Shown: positions 43,568 to 52,554, numbered from the stretch's first letter. The stretch: 64,000 nt of DNA from Micromonospora_G sp044901685 (GCF_044901685.1 NZ_JBJDPS010000024.1:5148-69147); one strand, 5' to 3'. Notes: a model not told the origin generated them from the letters alone. A program made the numbers and translations.

Positions 43568-43705
43568 GTGACCAGCGAGGACGGGCTCCTCCACGGTCCT
43601 GCGGGACGGCGCGTGACGCGGGCGGCGTACCGTATGGCCAAGGAAGCAGGTACCGTTAAAGCCACGGGCGCGGTCTCTCAACTGAGAGTCCGTCCTGAAA
43701 CATGA
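43568..43705 (+). CDS. Possible leaderless small ORF, 45 residues
   Basis: TAAAAT (43557-43562) lies six bases before GTG 43568, which is the geometry of a leaderless transcript. The ORF has Streptomyces-like third positions and encodes GPAGRRVTRAAYRMAKEAGT and VKATGAVSQLRVRPET. An inverted repeat CTCTCA-AC-TGAGAG (43675-43688) lies near its end. It precedes the DUF3073 gene by 53 bases. The family is not recognised, and it could equally be a transcribed leader. Confidence 0.35.
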   Translation: MTSEDGLLHGPAGRRVTRAAYRMAKEAGTVKATGAVSQLRVRPET

Positions 43706-43758
43706 ACGCGTGTCAAGACTCTGGGGCCGTCGAGCCCCGTCACCGAGGGGGTCGAGCC

Positions 43759-44016
43759 ATGGGGCGCGGCCGGGCAAAGGCCAAGCAGACCAAGGTCGCC
43801 CGCCAGCTGAAGTACAGCAGCGGCGGAACCGACCTGTCGCGTCTGGCCAATGAGCTGGGCGCATCGCCTTCGAGTCAGCCACCGAACGCAGAGCCGTTCG
43901 AGGACGACGACGAGGAAGATGACCCGTACGCACAGTACGCGGATCGTTACAACGACGACGAGGACGCGGACGGGGACGACAAGTCCGGTCCGTCGTCACA
44001 GCGCCGCGGCGCTTGA
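43759..44016 (+). CDS. DUF3073 family protein
   Basis: The 85-residue protein has a conserved basic N-terminus, MGRGRAKAKQTKVARQLKYS, and SSGGTDLSRLANELG. A strongly acidic tail follows (EPFEDDDEEDDPY). It is found throughout actinobacteria and its function is unknown. The charge split suggests an RNA- or DNA-binding head with a disordered tail. GAGGGGG before ATG 43759 sets the start. Its position beside purM is conserved, from memory. Confidence 0.9.
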   Translation: MGRGRAKAKQTKVARQLKYSSGGTDLSRLANELGASPSSQPPNAEPFEDDDEEDDPYAQYADRYNDDEDADGDDKSGPSSQRRGA

Positions 44017-44033
44017 CCTCGCACTGACACATC

Positions 44034-44063
44034 AACCCGGTCCGGGCCCGCCCGGACCGGGTT
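44034..44063 (+). terminator. Hairpin terminator of the DUF3073 gene
   Basis: A 13-bp perfect stem (AACCCGGTCCGGG) with a CCCG loop lies 18 bases after the stop codon. Confidence 0.85.
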
Positions 44064-44129
44064 CTGTGCTGTCCGGGGCCGAAACGGTCCACGCACTCGC
44101 ACAGGACCTCGTGACCGGCGCCACGTGCC

Positions 44130-44157
44130 GCCGGTCCGGTGCTGTGGCCGGACCGGC
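44130..44157 (-). terminator. Probable terminator of the purF-purM operon
   Basis: A 10-bp inverted repeat (GCCGGTCCGG/CCGGACCGGC) with an 8-base loop lies 13 bases beyond the purM stop codon. Confidence 0.65.
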
Positions 44158-44169
44158 GGTCATGGCGTC

Positions 44170-45243
44170 CTACCGTGCGTAGTTCCCGGTCAGCTCGGCG
44201 CCCGTGGAGTGGTCACCGCGCTCGGTGATCTCACCGGCGACCCAGGAGTCGACACCACGGTCGGCCAGAGTGGTCAGCGCGGCGTCCACCGAGTCGGCGG
44301 GGACGACGGCGATCATGCCGACGCCCATGTTGAGCGTCTTCTCCAGCTCCAGGCGCTCCACCTGTCCGGCCTTGCCGACCAGGTCGAACACCGCACCGGG
44401 CGCCCAGGTCCCGCGGTCGACCGTCGCGTGCAGCGCGTCGGGGATCACCCGGGCCAGGTTGTTGGCCAGGCCGCCACCGGTGACGTGGCTGAAGCCGTGC
44501 ACCTCGGTCGTGCGGGTCAGCGCCAGGCAGTCCAGGGAGTAGATCCTGGTGGGCTCCAGGAGCTCCTCGCCCAGCGTCCTGCCGAACTCCTCGACCTCTC
44601 GGTCCAGCGTCCAGCCGGCGCGGTCGAAGACCACGTGGCGCACGAGCGAGTACCCGTTGGAGTGAAGACCGGACGACGCCATCGCGATCACGGCGTCACC
44701 CTTACGGATACGGTCCGGGCCGAGCAGCCGGTCCGCCTCGACCACTCCCGTGCCCGCGCCCGCGACGTCGAAGTCGTCGGGGCCCAGCAGACCGGGGTGC
44801 TCGGCCGTCTCGCCACCGACCAGCGCGCAGCCCGCGAGGACGCAGCCCTCGGCGATGCCCTTCACGATGGCCGCGACACGCTCGGGATGCACCTTGCCGA
44901 CACAGATGTAGTCGGTCATGAAGAGCGGCTCGGCACCGCAGACGACCAGGTCGTCTACGACCATGCCGACGAGGTCGTGGCCGATGGTGTCGTACACGCC
45001 CATCTGCCGGGCCAGATCGACCTTCGTGCCGACGCCGTCGGTGGCCGAGGCGAGCAGCGGGCGCTCGTAACGCTTGAGCGCCGAGGCGTCGAAGAGCCCG
45101 GCGAACCCGCCGAGGCCGCCGAGGCCCTCGACCTCGGGGCGCCTCGTCTTCTTCACCCACTCCTTCATCAGCTCGACGGCGCGGTCACCGGCTTCGATGT
45201 CGACGCCCGCCGCAGCGTAGGAAGCACCTGTTGTCTCAGACAT
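44170..45243 (-). CDS. purM: Phosphoribosylformylglycinamidine cyclo-ligase (AIR synthetase)
   Basis: This 357-residue enzyme of step 5 in purine synthesis converts FGAM and ATP to AIR. It begins MSETTGASYAAAGVDIEAGD and contains the family's ATP and substrate segments LLASATDGVGTKVDLA, HDLVGMVVDDLVVCGAEPLF and ALVGGETAEHPGL. HGFSHVTGGGLANNLARVIP is in the second half. It starts 60 bases after purF and is co-transcribed with it. Confidence 0.97.
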   Translation of the reverse strand: MSETTGASYAAAGVDIEAGDRAVELMKEWVKKTRRPEVEGLGGLGGFAGLFDASALKRYERPLLASATDGVGTKVDLARQMGVYDTIGHDLVGMVVDDLVVCGAEPLFMTDYICVGKVHPERVAAIVKGIAEGCVLAGCALVGGETAEHPGLLGPDDFDVAGAGTGVVEADRLLGPDRIRKGDAVIAMASSGLHSNGYSLVRHVVFDRAGWTLDREVEEFGRTLGEELLEPTRIYSLDCLALTRTTEVHGFSHVTGGGLANNLARVIPDALHATVDRGTWAPGAVFDLVGKAGQVERLELEKTLNMGVGMIAVVPADSVDAALTTLADRGVDSWVAGEITERGDHSTGAELTGNYAR

Positions 45244-45303
45244 TGCCCGGGATCTTTCGTGTGGGAGTACGGGGCTGGTGGGGAAGCAGCCGGCCGGTCC
45301 GGA

Positions 45304-46830
45304 TCACGGACGACGCAGCGCGTCGGCGGCCGCCGTCGCGGCGGGGCCGGCCGCCAGCTCGGTCTCCAGCAGCTGCTTGCCGAGCAGCTCCGGGTCCGGG
45401 AGCTCCATCGGGTATTCGCCGTCGAAGCAGGCGCGGCAGAGGTTCGGCTTGGCGATCGTCGTCGCCTCGACCATCGCGTCGAGCGAGATGTACGACAGGG
45501 AGTCGGCGCCCATGGAGGTGGCGATCTCGTCGACGGACATGCCGTTGGCGATCAGCTCGGCCCGCGTCGCGAAGTCGATCCCGAAGAAGCAGGGCCACTT
45601 GACCGGCGGGGACGAGATCCGGATGTGGATCTCGGCGGCGCCCGCCTCACGGAGCATCCTCACCAGGGCGCGCTGGGTGTTGCCGCGGACGATCGAGTCG
45701 TCGACGACCACGAGGCGCTTGCCCTTGATGACTTCCTTGAGCGGATTCAGCTTCAGCCGGATGCCCAGCTGGCGGATGGTCTGTGAAGGCTGGATGAAGG
45801 TCCGGCCGACGTAGGCGTTCTTGACCAGACCGGCCCCGAACGGAATTCCGCTCGCCTCGGCGTAGCCGATGGCCGCGGGGGTCCCCGATTCCGGCGTCGC
45901 TATGACCAGATCGGCCTCGACGGGTGCTTCCGCCGCCAGCTTCCGGCCCATCTCCACACGGGAGAGGTAGACGTTCCGGCCGGCGATGTCGGTGTCGGGG
46001 CGGGCGAGGTAGACGTACTCGAAGACACAGCCCTTGGGCTTCGCTTCTGCGAAGCGAGTGGTGCGCAGGCCGTTCTCGTCGATGGAGACGAGCTCGCCCG
46101 GCTCGATCTCGCGGACGTAGCTCGCACCGCAGATGTCCAGGGCGGCGGACTCGGAGGCCACCACCCAGCCGCGCTCGAGCCGGCCCAGGACCAGGGGGCG
46201 GATGCCCTGCGGGTCACGGGCGGCGTAGAGGGTGTGCTCGTCCATGAAGACGAGCGAGAAGGCGCCCTTGACCTCGGGGAGCACCTTTGCGGCGGCCTCC
46301 TCGATGGTGAGCGGCTTGTCGTCGCCGTCCCGCTGGCCGGCGAGCAGCGCGGTCACGAGATCGGTGTCGTTGGTCGCCGCGACCTGGGTGGCCCGGCCGT
46401 CCTTACGGGGAAGGTCGGCGACCATCTCGGCGAGCTGGGCCGTGTTGACCAGGTTGCCGTTGTGACCCAGGGCGATCGAGCCGTGCGCGGTGGCACGGAA
46501 CGTCGGCTGCGCGTTCTCCCACACCGAGGCACCGGTGGTGGAGTAGCGGGCATGACCGACCGCGATATGACCCTGGAGTGAACCCAGAGAGGTTTCGTCG
46601 AAGACCTGCGAGACCAGTCCCATGTCCTTGAAGACCAGGATCTGGGACCCGTTGCTCACTGCGATGCCCGCGGACTCCTGTCCACGGTGCTGCAGGGCAT
46701 ACAGTCCGAAATAGGTGAGCTTGGCGACCTCTTCGCCGGGAGCCCAGACACCGAAGACGCCGCAAGCGTCCTGGGGGCCTTTCTCTCCGGGGAGCAGGTC
46801 GTGGTTGAGTCGTCCATCACCACGAGGCAC
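45304..46830 (-). CDS. purF: Amidophosphoribosyltransferase
   Basis: This 508-residue enzyme catalyses the first committed step of purine synthesis, PRPP plus glutamine to phosphoribosylamine. A 22-residue propeptide precedes the catalytic Cys23 (GPQDACGVFGVW), so autoprocessing is expected. The Ntn-amidotransferase domain includes LYALQHRGQESAGIAVSNG. The PRTase domain carries KRLVVVDDSIVRGNTQRALV. GTG 46830 is chosen because it gives the usual propeptide length, although no strong Shine-Dalgarno sequence is seen. Confidence 0.96.
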   Translation of the reverse strand: MPRGDGRLNHDLLPGEKGPQDACGVFGVWAPGEEVAKLTYFGLYALQHRGQESAGIAVSNGSQILVFKDMGLVSQVFDETSLGSLQGHIAVGHARYSTTGASVWENAQPTFRATAHGSIALGHNGNLVNTAQLAEMVADLPRKDGRATQVAATNDTDLVTALLAGQRDGDDKPLTIEEAAAKVLPEVKGAFSLVFMDEHTLYAARDPQGIRPLVLGRLERGWVVASESAALDICGASYVREIEPGELVSIDENGLRTTRFAEAKPKGCVFEYVYLARPDTDIAGRNVYLSRVEMGRKLAAEAPVEADLVIATPESGTPAAIGYAEASGIPFGAGLVKNAYVGRTFIQPSQTIRQLGIRLKLNPLKEVIKGKRLVVVDDSIVRGNTQRALVRMLREAGAAEIHIRISSPPVKWPCFFGIDFATRAELIANGMSVDEIATSMGADSLSYISLDAMVEATTIAKPNLCRACFDGEYPMELPDPELLGKQLLETELAAGPAATAAADALRRP

Positions 46831-47400
46831 GGCACCGAGTGTAGGCGAGATCGACCACCGGTCCGAATTGGGCGAACGCCCGGCAGGCACTCCGCGAGCG
46901 CCGCGAGCAGGCCCGTGGGCGGCTCCGCAGGCCGGTCGGGGGCGAGTTCGGGCGATCACCGCCAGTGACCACGGGCGCGCCCCGTCGGAGGGCGGAAGCC
47001 GCCGGGGGGCTTCCGAGGACCGGGATGGACGGCGGTTACCGTCCGGTCGGTCCCCTCACCCCGCCACCCGTGCACGGGCTCCCCGGTGGCCTTCGGTGAG
47101 CCCTGCGACCCTCGCGGAACGAGCCGTGGCCGAACGCGCGTTTCGTGGTGAGCCTCACACCCCGGGAGCCCTGTTCGGGGCCGCTGAGCCGGTCCGGACT
47201 TCCCGCACGTGTCCCGGAAGGACGCCGCCGAGCGGCCCCGGGGGGCATCCGTGGAGCGCGTGACGCCTCGACCGCTCCCCCGCGCAGGCGTCGGCTGCTC
47301 CCGCAGGAGGGTTCCGGCCGGTCCGCGGGCCCCGGGACGGCCGTCCGAAGTGGGAGACCGGCGTTGACAGGCTCATGGCCCGTTGGCAGGCTCCTGCCTC
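46831..47400. other. Intergenic region between purF and the leader peptide
   Basis: The stretch has no supported gene. It should contain the purF promoter (leftward) near 46840-46960. At its right end TTGACA (47364-47369) is a good -35 for the leader-peptide transcript. No PUR-box-like repeat or riboswitch was recognised. Confidence 0.5.
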
Positions 47401-47493
47401 ATGCAGCTCACCCGTGATCGTTCGGTCACGCTCGTGGAACGCAGCCACGTCGATCTGGGACGTGTCGCGAGCGCCATCTGTCGCCACGTCTGA
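47401..47493 (+). CDS. Leader (attenuation-type) peptide of a sulphur-related gene
   Basis: The 30-residue peptide begins MQLTRDRSVTLVERS and ends HVDLGRVASAICRHV. The HVDL-RVASA-C pattern is shared by short putative leader peptides annotated upstream of sulphate, cysteine and sulphatase genes in Streptomyces, from memory. A TTGACA box lies 32-37 bases upstream, so the transcript leader is short. It directly precedes a broken sulphatase gene, which fits. A single Cys codon near the end could sense charged tRNA-Cys. Confidence 0.65.
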   Translation: MQLTRDRSVTLVERSHVDLGRVASAICRHV

Positions 47494-47518
47494 GAGCCCC
47501 ACGCGCTCCGGGACTTAG

Positions 47519-48022
47519 GACACCCTGGTCTTCTTCGCCAGCGACAACGGCGGAGAACGGTTCTCGTACAACTGACCGCTGTCCGGCAACAAGAGCTCGC
47601 TCCAGGAGGGCGGCATCAGGGTGCCCTCCGTGCTGCGCCGGCCCGCGCGCATCGACGGTCACCAGGTCAGCGGTCTCCCGGTGTTCTCGCCCGACTGGAC
47701 CGCGACGCTTCTGGAGCTCGGCGGGGCGCGGCCCGACCCCGCGCATCCGCTGGACGGCGTGAGCCTCGCCGGATACCTGTTGCGGAACGAGGTCCCGAGG
47801 GAGCGCGACCTGTTCTGGCGCGTGCGTGGGGAACGAGCCCTGCGCCGGGGCGACTGGAAGTACTACCGGAGCAAGGCCGGCAAGGACCAGCTGTTCCGGC
47901 TGGCCGACGACCGGCGCGATCAGGCCGACCGGGCCGCCGCGGAACCGGAGTTGCTGGCGGAGCTGCGGGCGTCGTGGGAGCGGGTGGACTCCGGGCTGCT
48001 CCCGTACACGACCGGTTCCTGA
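47519..48022 (+). pseudogene. Sulphatase C-terminal remnant
   Basis: Translation in one frame gives DTLVFFASDNGGERFSYN, then TGA at 47573-47575 where sulphatases usually have Trp, then PLSGNKSSLQEGGIRVPSVL and the C-terminal domain to YTTGS. SDNGG and GGIRVP are hallmark sulphatase motifs. The N-terminal two thirds, including the CxPxR site, are absent; only a short out-of-frame ALRDLG-like trace may remain upstream. The gene is therefore inactive by truncation and nonsense mutation. Confidence 0.85.
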
Positions 48023-48043
48023 GACGTACACGACCGGTTCCTG
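48003..48043 (+). repeat. 19-bp tandem duplication at the sulphatase end
   Basis: CGTACACGACCGGTTCCTG occurs at 48003-48021 and 48025-48043 (period 22), spanning the stop codon of the pseudogene. It looks like a recent slippage or repair duplication. Confidence 0.75.
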
Positions 48044-48091
48044 GGGGCCACCACCGGTTGAGGGCCCGTGAGAGGACCCGCGCCTCGGCGG

Positions 48092-48961
48092 TCAGCCCTT
48101 GGAGTCCTCGGGCGCCTCGGCCGCCGGGGCGGATGCCTCGATCCCCTCGCCGCCCTTCGCGGTGAGCGACAGGGTGCGGTGATCGACCGTGAACTCCGTC
48201 CTCCCCTTCAGGGCCCCGAGCAGCGCCCGCTCCAGCTCCATCGGCCCCTCCGGGCACAGCTTCCGGGTCGAGGCGAGCGGGCCGAACGTGACCGTGGCCC
48301 CGGAGACCGCCGCCTTGCCGTGGAAGGAGTTGCAGCCGAGGTTCCCCTCCACCGTGCCGTCCTTGCCGAAGCTGAGGTGCGCCTTGCCCTCGGTACCGGT
48401 GGGCAGGGAGGTGGCGACGCTGCCGGAGCGCAGGCCGGTCACCTTCCAGGCAGTGCCGGTGAGCGGGGCCGGGGGCTCGGAGTCGAGGGCGATGGAATCG
48501 CCGTCGGCGCTGGTCAGGGTCATGGTCCTCGCGTCGCCACGGCCCGACACGGCGGCCTTGAGCTCACCCTGGAAGGCCCGGCCCATCGCACTCTCGAACC
48601 GCTGGGCATCCCCCGCGCACGCCATTCCGGTGGCCGTGCTCCGCCCGACGGTGACCTTGTCCCCGTCGAGGCGGACGTCCGCGCTGAAGCGGTTGCAGCC
48701 CAGATTGCCGGTGGCCTTCCCCTGGGGGTCGATCGCGATGTGGGCTCCGGAGGGCGCGGCGGTCCTCTTCCCGCCGGTGGTCAGGGAGGACACGGTCCAG
48801 TGGACACCGGTCACGGGCAGCTCGGAGCGCACCGCACCGCTGCCGTCCCCGGAGTCCCCCGGATCGCCGGACCCAGCACCGGAGCCCGACTCCGTACCGC
48901 AGGCGGCGAGGGTGAAGAGGGCCAGGACGCTGACAGCCATACGTTGATTTCGCATGGCCAT
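48092..48961 (-). CDS. Lipoprotein with two META domains
   Basis: The 289-residue protein has a lipoprotein signal with SVLALFTLAAC; the cysteine is at about 21. Two META/HslJ-like domains follow, at about 48-160 and 165-272. Each contains the typical NLGCNRF or NLGCNSF loop and a later Cys pair (MACAGD, KLCPEG). It ends in an acidic Ala/Pro tail. META proteins are surface or periplasmic and implicated in stress tolerance; the ligand is unknown. The start may be either of two close ATGs (48961 or 48955). Confidence 0.85.
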   Translation of the reverse strand: MAMRNQRMAVSVLALFTLAACGTESGSGAGSGDPGDSGDGSGAVRSELPVTGVHWTVSSLTTGGKRTAAPSGAHIAIDPQGKATGNLGCNRFSADVRLDGDKVTVGRSTATGMACAGDAQRFESAMGRAFQGELKAAVSGRGDARTMTLTSADGDSIALDSEPPAPLTGTAWKVTGLRSGSVATSLPTGTEGKAHLSFGKDGTVEGNLGCNSFHGKAAVSGATVTFGPLASTRKLCPEGPMELERALLGALKGRTEFTVDHRTLSLTAKGGEGIEASAPAAEAPEDSKG

Positions 48962-48992
48962 GGGACGGATCGACCGGCTGATCCGGTTCCCC

Positions 48993-49793
48993 TCAGCCCA
49001 TCAGCGGGAGCAGCGGGGCGAGATCGGCCCGCTCGCCACTGGCGCTGACCTGCGCCGAGTCGAGCGCCGACGCCCACCGCGTACGGCCCGTGGCCAGCCG
49101 CATCCAGGTGAGCGGGTCCGTCTCCACGACGTTCGGCGGCGTACCCCGGGTGTGCTTGGGGCCGCCGATGCACTGGACGACGGCGAAGGGCGGGACGCGC
49201 ACCTCGACGGAGCCGCCGGGCGCCCTGTCCGCGAGCGCGTCGGCGAGCAGCCGGGTGCAGGCGGCGAGCGCCTGACAGTCGTACGGGACGTCGATGCCGG
49301 TCGCCCGGTGCAGATCGTCCGTGTGGACGACGAGTTCGACGGTGCGGGTCACCAGGAAGTCGCCCAGCCTCATCGTGCCCGCCCGGGTCGGCACCAGGCG
49401 GTCCTGATCGCCGTCGGGCACCAGTGCCGTGAACCGGGCCAGTGTCTCCTCGTACAGCGCGTCGAGGTCGGTGCGGTCCGCTGCCGTCGCACGGGCTTCA
49501 CCGGCGATGTCCTGGGCCTTCGCGGCGGTGGAGAACGGCCACTCCAGCAGGGAGGTCTCCGGCTTGGGTCCGCCGACGGGCCGGGGCTGCTCCATGCCCC
49601 GGCTGACCCGTTCCAGGGCCGTCGGCACGTGCGCGGCCAGGTCCCGTACGGTCCACTCCCCCGGTCCGGGCAGGGCGAGTTGCTCGGGCGTCAGGGTGCG
49701 GACGGCGTCCCGCAGGTGGGTGAACTGGGCCAGGACCGCGGCCCGGGTCCTGGCGACGTCGTACGCGCGGGGGCGCTTCTTGGCCGGGGGCAT
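48993..49793 (-). CDS. Maleylpyruvate-isomerase-like DinB-fold protein (mycothiol-dependent family)
   Basis: The 266-residue protein has a DinB-fold N-terminal domain with PGPGEWTVRDLAAHVPTALE and RTVELVVHTDDLHRATG, whose histidines can bind a metal. A small sterol-carrier-like C-terminal domain follows (GSVEVRVPPFAVVQCIGG to LTWMRLATG). Members of this TIGR03083-type family use mycothiol as thiol cofactor. The substrate is unknown. ATG 49793 has a weak ribosome-binding site, but upstream residues are not family-like. Confidence 0.8.
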   Translation of the reverse strand: MPPAKKRPRAYDVARTRAAVLAQFTHLRDAVRTLTPEQLALPGPGEWTVRDLAAHVPTALERVSRGMEQPRPVGGPKPETSLLEWPFSTAAKAQDIAGEARATAADRTDLDALYEETLARFTALVPDGDQDRLVPTRAGTMRLGDFLVTRTVELVVHTDDLHRATGIDVPYDCQALAACTRLLADALADRAPGGSVEVRVPPFAVVQCIGGPKHTRGTPPNVVETDPLTWMRLATGRTRWASALDSAQVSASGERADLAPLLPLMG

Positions 49794-49853
49794 AGGGGCG
49801 AGACTAACCGGCGGTTCCGACGGTGCCCCTCTCGTGCCCCTCCCGTGCCGCAC

Positions 49854-51122
49854 TCAGTGCCGCGCGAAGTCCGCCGTGTCGGGACGGACGACATCCGTGC
49901 AGCCACGGCGTTCCGTCGCGTCGTCGACGTAGGCACGGAACAGGGGCTCCAGCCGGTCGCGGAGGATGCGGTCGTACGGGTAGGACACCTGCATCAGGTG
50001 CAGGGCGGGCCGGCCGTCGCAGACGGAGGATGCCCACCAGGCGGACCCGTCCGTACCCGCGGTGCCGGGACGGATCGCCGTCCGGTCCTGCAGGCCGGTC
50101 CGTATCCCTCTGGTGCCGTCGCCGACGAGGGTCTCGGTCTTGACCCACAGGGGAGAGTGCAGGAGCACGATACCGAGGTCCCGTGGGCGCGTGGTGGTCT
50201 TCTCGTAGGCGGGCCAGATCCTCCGGGTCTCGTCCTCACCGAGTGCGAGCAGGCAGGCGTCGTGGGCGCTCGCCTTCCCGGCCGGCGCGGCGAGTGCACG
50301 GTCGGGAAGGGAGCCTCGTCCCTCGGCGGCTATCAGACGGCCGTACCAGGCACACGTGCCGCCGGCCCCGGCCGCCGGGCCGAGGGCGAAGGTCGGCTCG
50401 GGGAACTCGGCCGGCAGCGCGGGAAGTTGGGACCGGCATCCCCGCTCCTCGGCCGCCCTCTCCACCGCCTGACGCGCCAGACCGGCGAGCGTGCGGCGGT
50501 CCTCCGCCGTCGCGACGTCCGCGTACTTGGCGATGGCCGACGCCTCGATGGAAGAGGTCTCGCCACCGTCCGCGCACAGCGCCCTGGCCGTCACCAGGTG
50601 GCTCTCGTACTCACCGAGCCCGCCGTCGCCCAGCGGGTGCGGCACGGCATGGTCCGCCGCGCCCGCGATGTCGTCCACACCACCGCGCCGGAGGTCGAAG
50701 GGCTCGTCGTCGAGAGCGATCCGGCGCTCGTCGGCGTTCGGGTCGGCCGGGTACACGGACAGGGTCAGGGCGAAGTGCCCGTACACCGTCCCCGAATCGC
50801 CCACCCGTTGGACGACGCAGTTGCTGACCCGCCGGGCGGGGTCGATCTGGTAGCGGTCCGCGAGCTCCACCCGGTCGATGTCACTGTTCAGCCCGAGCAC
50901 CAGGTCGGGGTCGACGAGGCCGCCGCACCCCGCCTCGATGCGCTCCCGGCTCTCGGACCGGGCGCGGAGGTCGGACACCTGCATGACGATGGCCCAGATG
51001 CTCAGGCCGATTCCCGCCACGGCGACCAGGCAGAACAGTGCGTTCAAGGCCTTCGGGAAGCGCCCGCGTCCGGTCGGCTCCCCTATCGGCCCGGATGCCC
51101 CGGCAGCGCTCGCATCGTCCAT
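49854..51122 (-). CDS. Membrane-anchored protein of unknown function
   Basis: The 422-residue protein has one helix at about 25-48 (ALNALFCLVAVAGIGLSIWA). A roughly 370-residue outer domain contains at least eight cysteines, which suggests disulphides. Motifs such as CADGGETSSIEASAIAKYAD and PLWVKTETLVGDGTRGIRTG do not match a family known to me. It ends before the DinB-like gene, 60 bases away, and may form an operon with it. Confidence 0.7.
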   Translation of the reverse strand: MDDASAAGASGPIGEPTGRGRFPKALNALFCLVAVAGIGLSIWAIVMQVSDLRARSESRERIEAGCGGLVDPDLVLGLNSDIDRVELADRYQIDPARRVSNCVVQRVGDSGTVYGHFALTLSVYPADPNADERRIALDDEPFDLRRGGVDDIAGAADHAVPHPLGDGGLGEYESHLVTARALCADGGETSSIEASAIAKYADVATAEDRRTLAGLARQAVERAAEERGCRSQLPALPAEFPEPTFALGPAAGAGGTCAWYGRLIAAEGRGSLPDRALAAPAGKASAHDACLLALGEDETRRIWPAYEKTTTRPRDLGIVLLHSPLWVKTETLVGDGTRGIRTGLQDRTAIRPGTAGTDGSAWWASSVCDGRPALHLMQVSYPYDRILRDRLEPLFRAYVDDATERRGCTDVVRPDTADFARH

Positions 51123-51163
51123 GACCGGCCCCCGTACGACGACAACGCATGACGCCCGGAAAG

Positions 51164-51991
51164 CTACCAGTCGGTGCCGACGGCCTCACCGGCCACGAAC
51201 GCCTCACCGCCGGCCGGTACGCCGACGCCCCGCCAGGTGAAGGGGATACCGCGCGCCACGTCGAGGTCGGGGTGGTCCATCAGCTGGAAGTGCACGTGCG
51301 GCTCGGTGGAGTTGCCGGAGTTCCCGCAGCGGGCGAGCACCTGCCCCTCGCGGACCGTGTCCCCCGCCCCGACCTGGAGCGAGCCGCGCCGGAGGTGGGC
51401 GTACGCGGCGTACGTCCCTTCGCCGAGGTCGAGCACGATGTGGTTGCCGACCATCCTTCGGGCACCGGCCATGTCGCGCACGGAGGCCTCGGCCAGCATC
51501 AGGTAGGCCAGCGCAGGACCGGAGTTGCGGCTGAGATGATCGCGCTGACCGCCGCTCGCGTGCACCACGGTGGCGTCGGCGACCGCCAGTACCGGGGCGT
51601 CGAACGCGGGGAAGTCGCGGTTCGGCCGGGCGACCGGCCACAGCCACCGGAAGGGCGGGCGGCCCCCTCCCACGGGTTCGGCGACGACGTCGATCGCGTA
51701 CGTCTGCCCGTAGCCGTGGGTGCCGTGGCTCGGGACCTTGTCAGCCGGGCTGTTGAGCGCCGTCCAGCGACCGGTCACCGGCGGCCCCACCTCGACCGCC
51801 GGCCGGGACCCCGACGGGTCCGCGCCGCCGCGGCGGTTCACCAGCAGTCCGATGACGATCGCCGCCGCGGCAGGCACGAAGGTCACCCCGTACGGGACCA
51901 GCGGATCGGCGATGACACTCACCAGCACCAGGACGACAAAGGCGATCCAGCAGCAGCGGTAGAGGATCATCGCGGCTTTTCGTACGGACAT
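51164..51991 (-). CDS. Membrane-anchored M23-family peptidase
   Basis: The 275-residue protein has two N-terminal hydrophobic helices (ILYRCCWIAFVVLVLVSVIA and GVTFVPAAAAIVIGLLVN). A LytM/M23 domain follows with GHGYGQTYAIDV-type first ligands and EPHVHFQLMDHPD at about 228-240 as the HxH motif. It could act on cell-wall peptides at the outer membrane face. It follows the ArsR-type regulator gene by 28 bases on the same strand, so its expression is probably set by that regulator. Confidence 0.85.
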   Translation of the reverse strand: MSVRKAAMILYRCCWIAFVVLVLVSVIADPLVPYGVTFVPAAAAIVIGLLVNRRGGADPSGSRPAVEVGPPVTGRWTALNSPADKVPSHGTHGYGQTYAIDVVAEPVGGGRPPFRWLWPVARPNRDFPAFDAPVLAVADATVVHASGGQRDHLSRNSGPALAYLMLAEASVRDMAGARRMVGNHIVLDLGEGTYAAYAHLRRGSLQVGAGDTVREGQVLARCGNSGNSTEPHVHFQLMDHPDLDVARGIPFTWRGVGVPAGGEAFVAGEAVGTDW

Positions 51992-52019
51992 GGGTCCCCC
52001 TCATCTCGGTCTGCGGCTG

Positions 52020-52544
52020 TCACGGCCGGGCGGCCGTGAGGACCACCAGCAGCGGCACGACCCGGGGGCCCGGCACCTCGTAGCGCCCTCGCCCCGCCGT
52101 GTGCAGCCAGCCCGCGGCGGTGAGGAGCCGCAGGTGGTGGTAGATCTGTCCGGTCGTGCCCGTCTCGTCGAGCTCGGCCAGTTCGGCTGCCGTACGCCGG
52201 CCGCCGAGGATCTCGCGGAGCATCCGGAGCCGGACCGGGTGCCCGAGCGCCGCCAGTGGTTCGGCGGCCGTCGCCCAGTCGGACCGCTCCTCCTCCGGGC
52301 CGAGCAGCCCTGAGGTCAGCGCGCCGTACTGCCATTCGTAGCGCTCGCCCGCGGGCAGCCTGACCGCCCCGGTGAACAGCACACCGCCGTCGGCGGCGGC
52401 GTCCCCGACCAGGCCGAGCTGGTCCTTCAGCCCGTCCAGCGCCCAGAAGTCGCCGTCACCCAGCTCCGGCTTCCCGCCACCCGCCGCCGACTCCAGCAGC
52501 GCCAGCCTGCGCTCCAGTTCGGCGACGCGCTCCTCGAGCTCCAT
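52020..52544 (-). CDS. ArsR-type winged-helix regulator with coiled-coil N-terminus
   Basis: The 174-residue protein begins with a predicted coiled coil (MELEERVAELERRLALLESA). The C-terminal winged helix is ALGHPVRLRMLREILGGRRT then AAELAELDETGTTGQIYHHL and a wing. No ArsR metal-binding cysteine box is present, so the signal is not an obvious metal. I choose ATG 52544, with AAGGTGG just upstream; two GTGs at 52550 and 52553 are also in frame. It heads an operon with the M23 peptidase. Confidence 0.85.
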   Translation of the reverse strand: MELEERVAELERRLALLESAAGGGKPELGDGDFWALDGLKDQLGLVGDAAADGGVLFTGAVRLPAGERYEWQYGALTSGLLGPEEERSDWATAAEPLAALGHPVRLRMLREILGGRRTAAELAELDETGTTGQIYHHLRLLTAAGWLHTAGRGRYEVPGPRVVPLLVVLTAARP

Positions 52545-52554
52545 GCCCACCACC

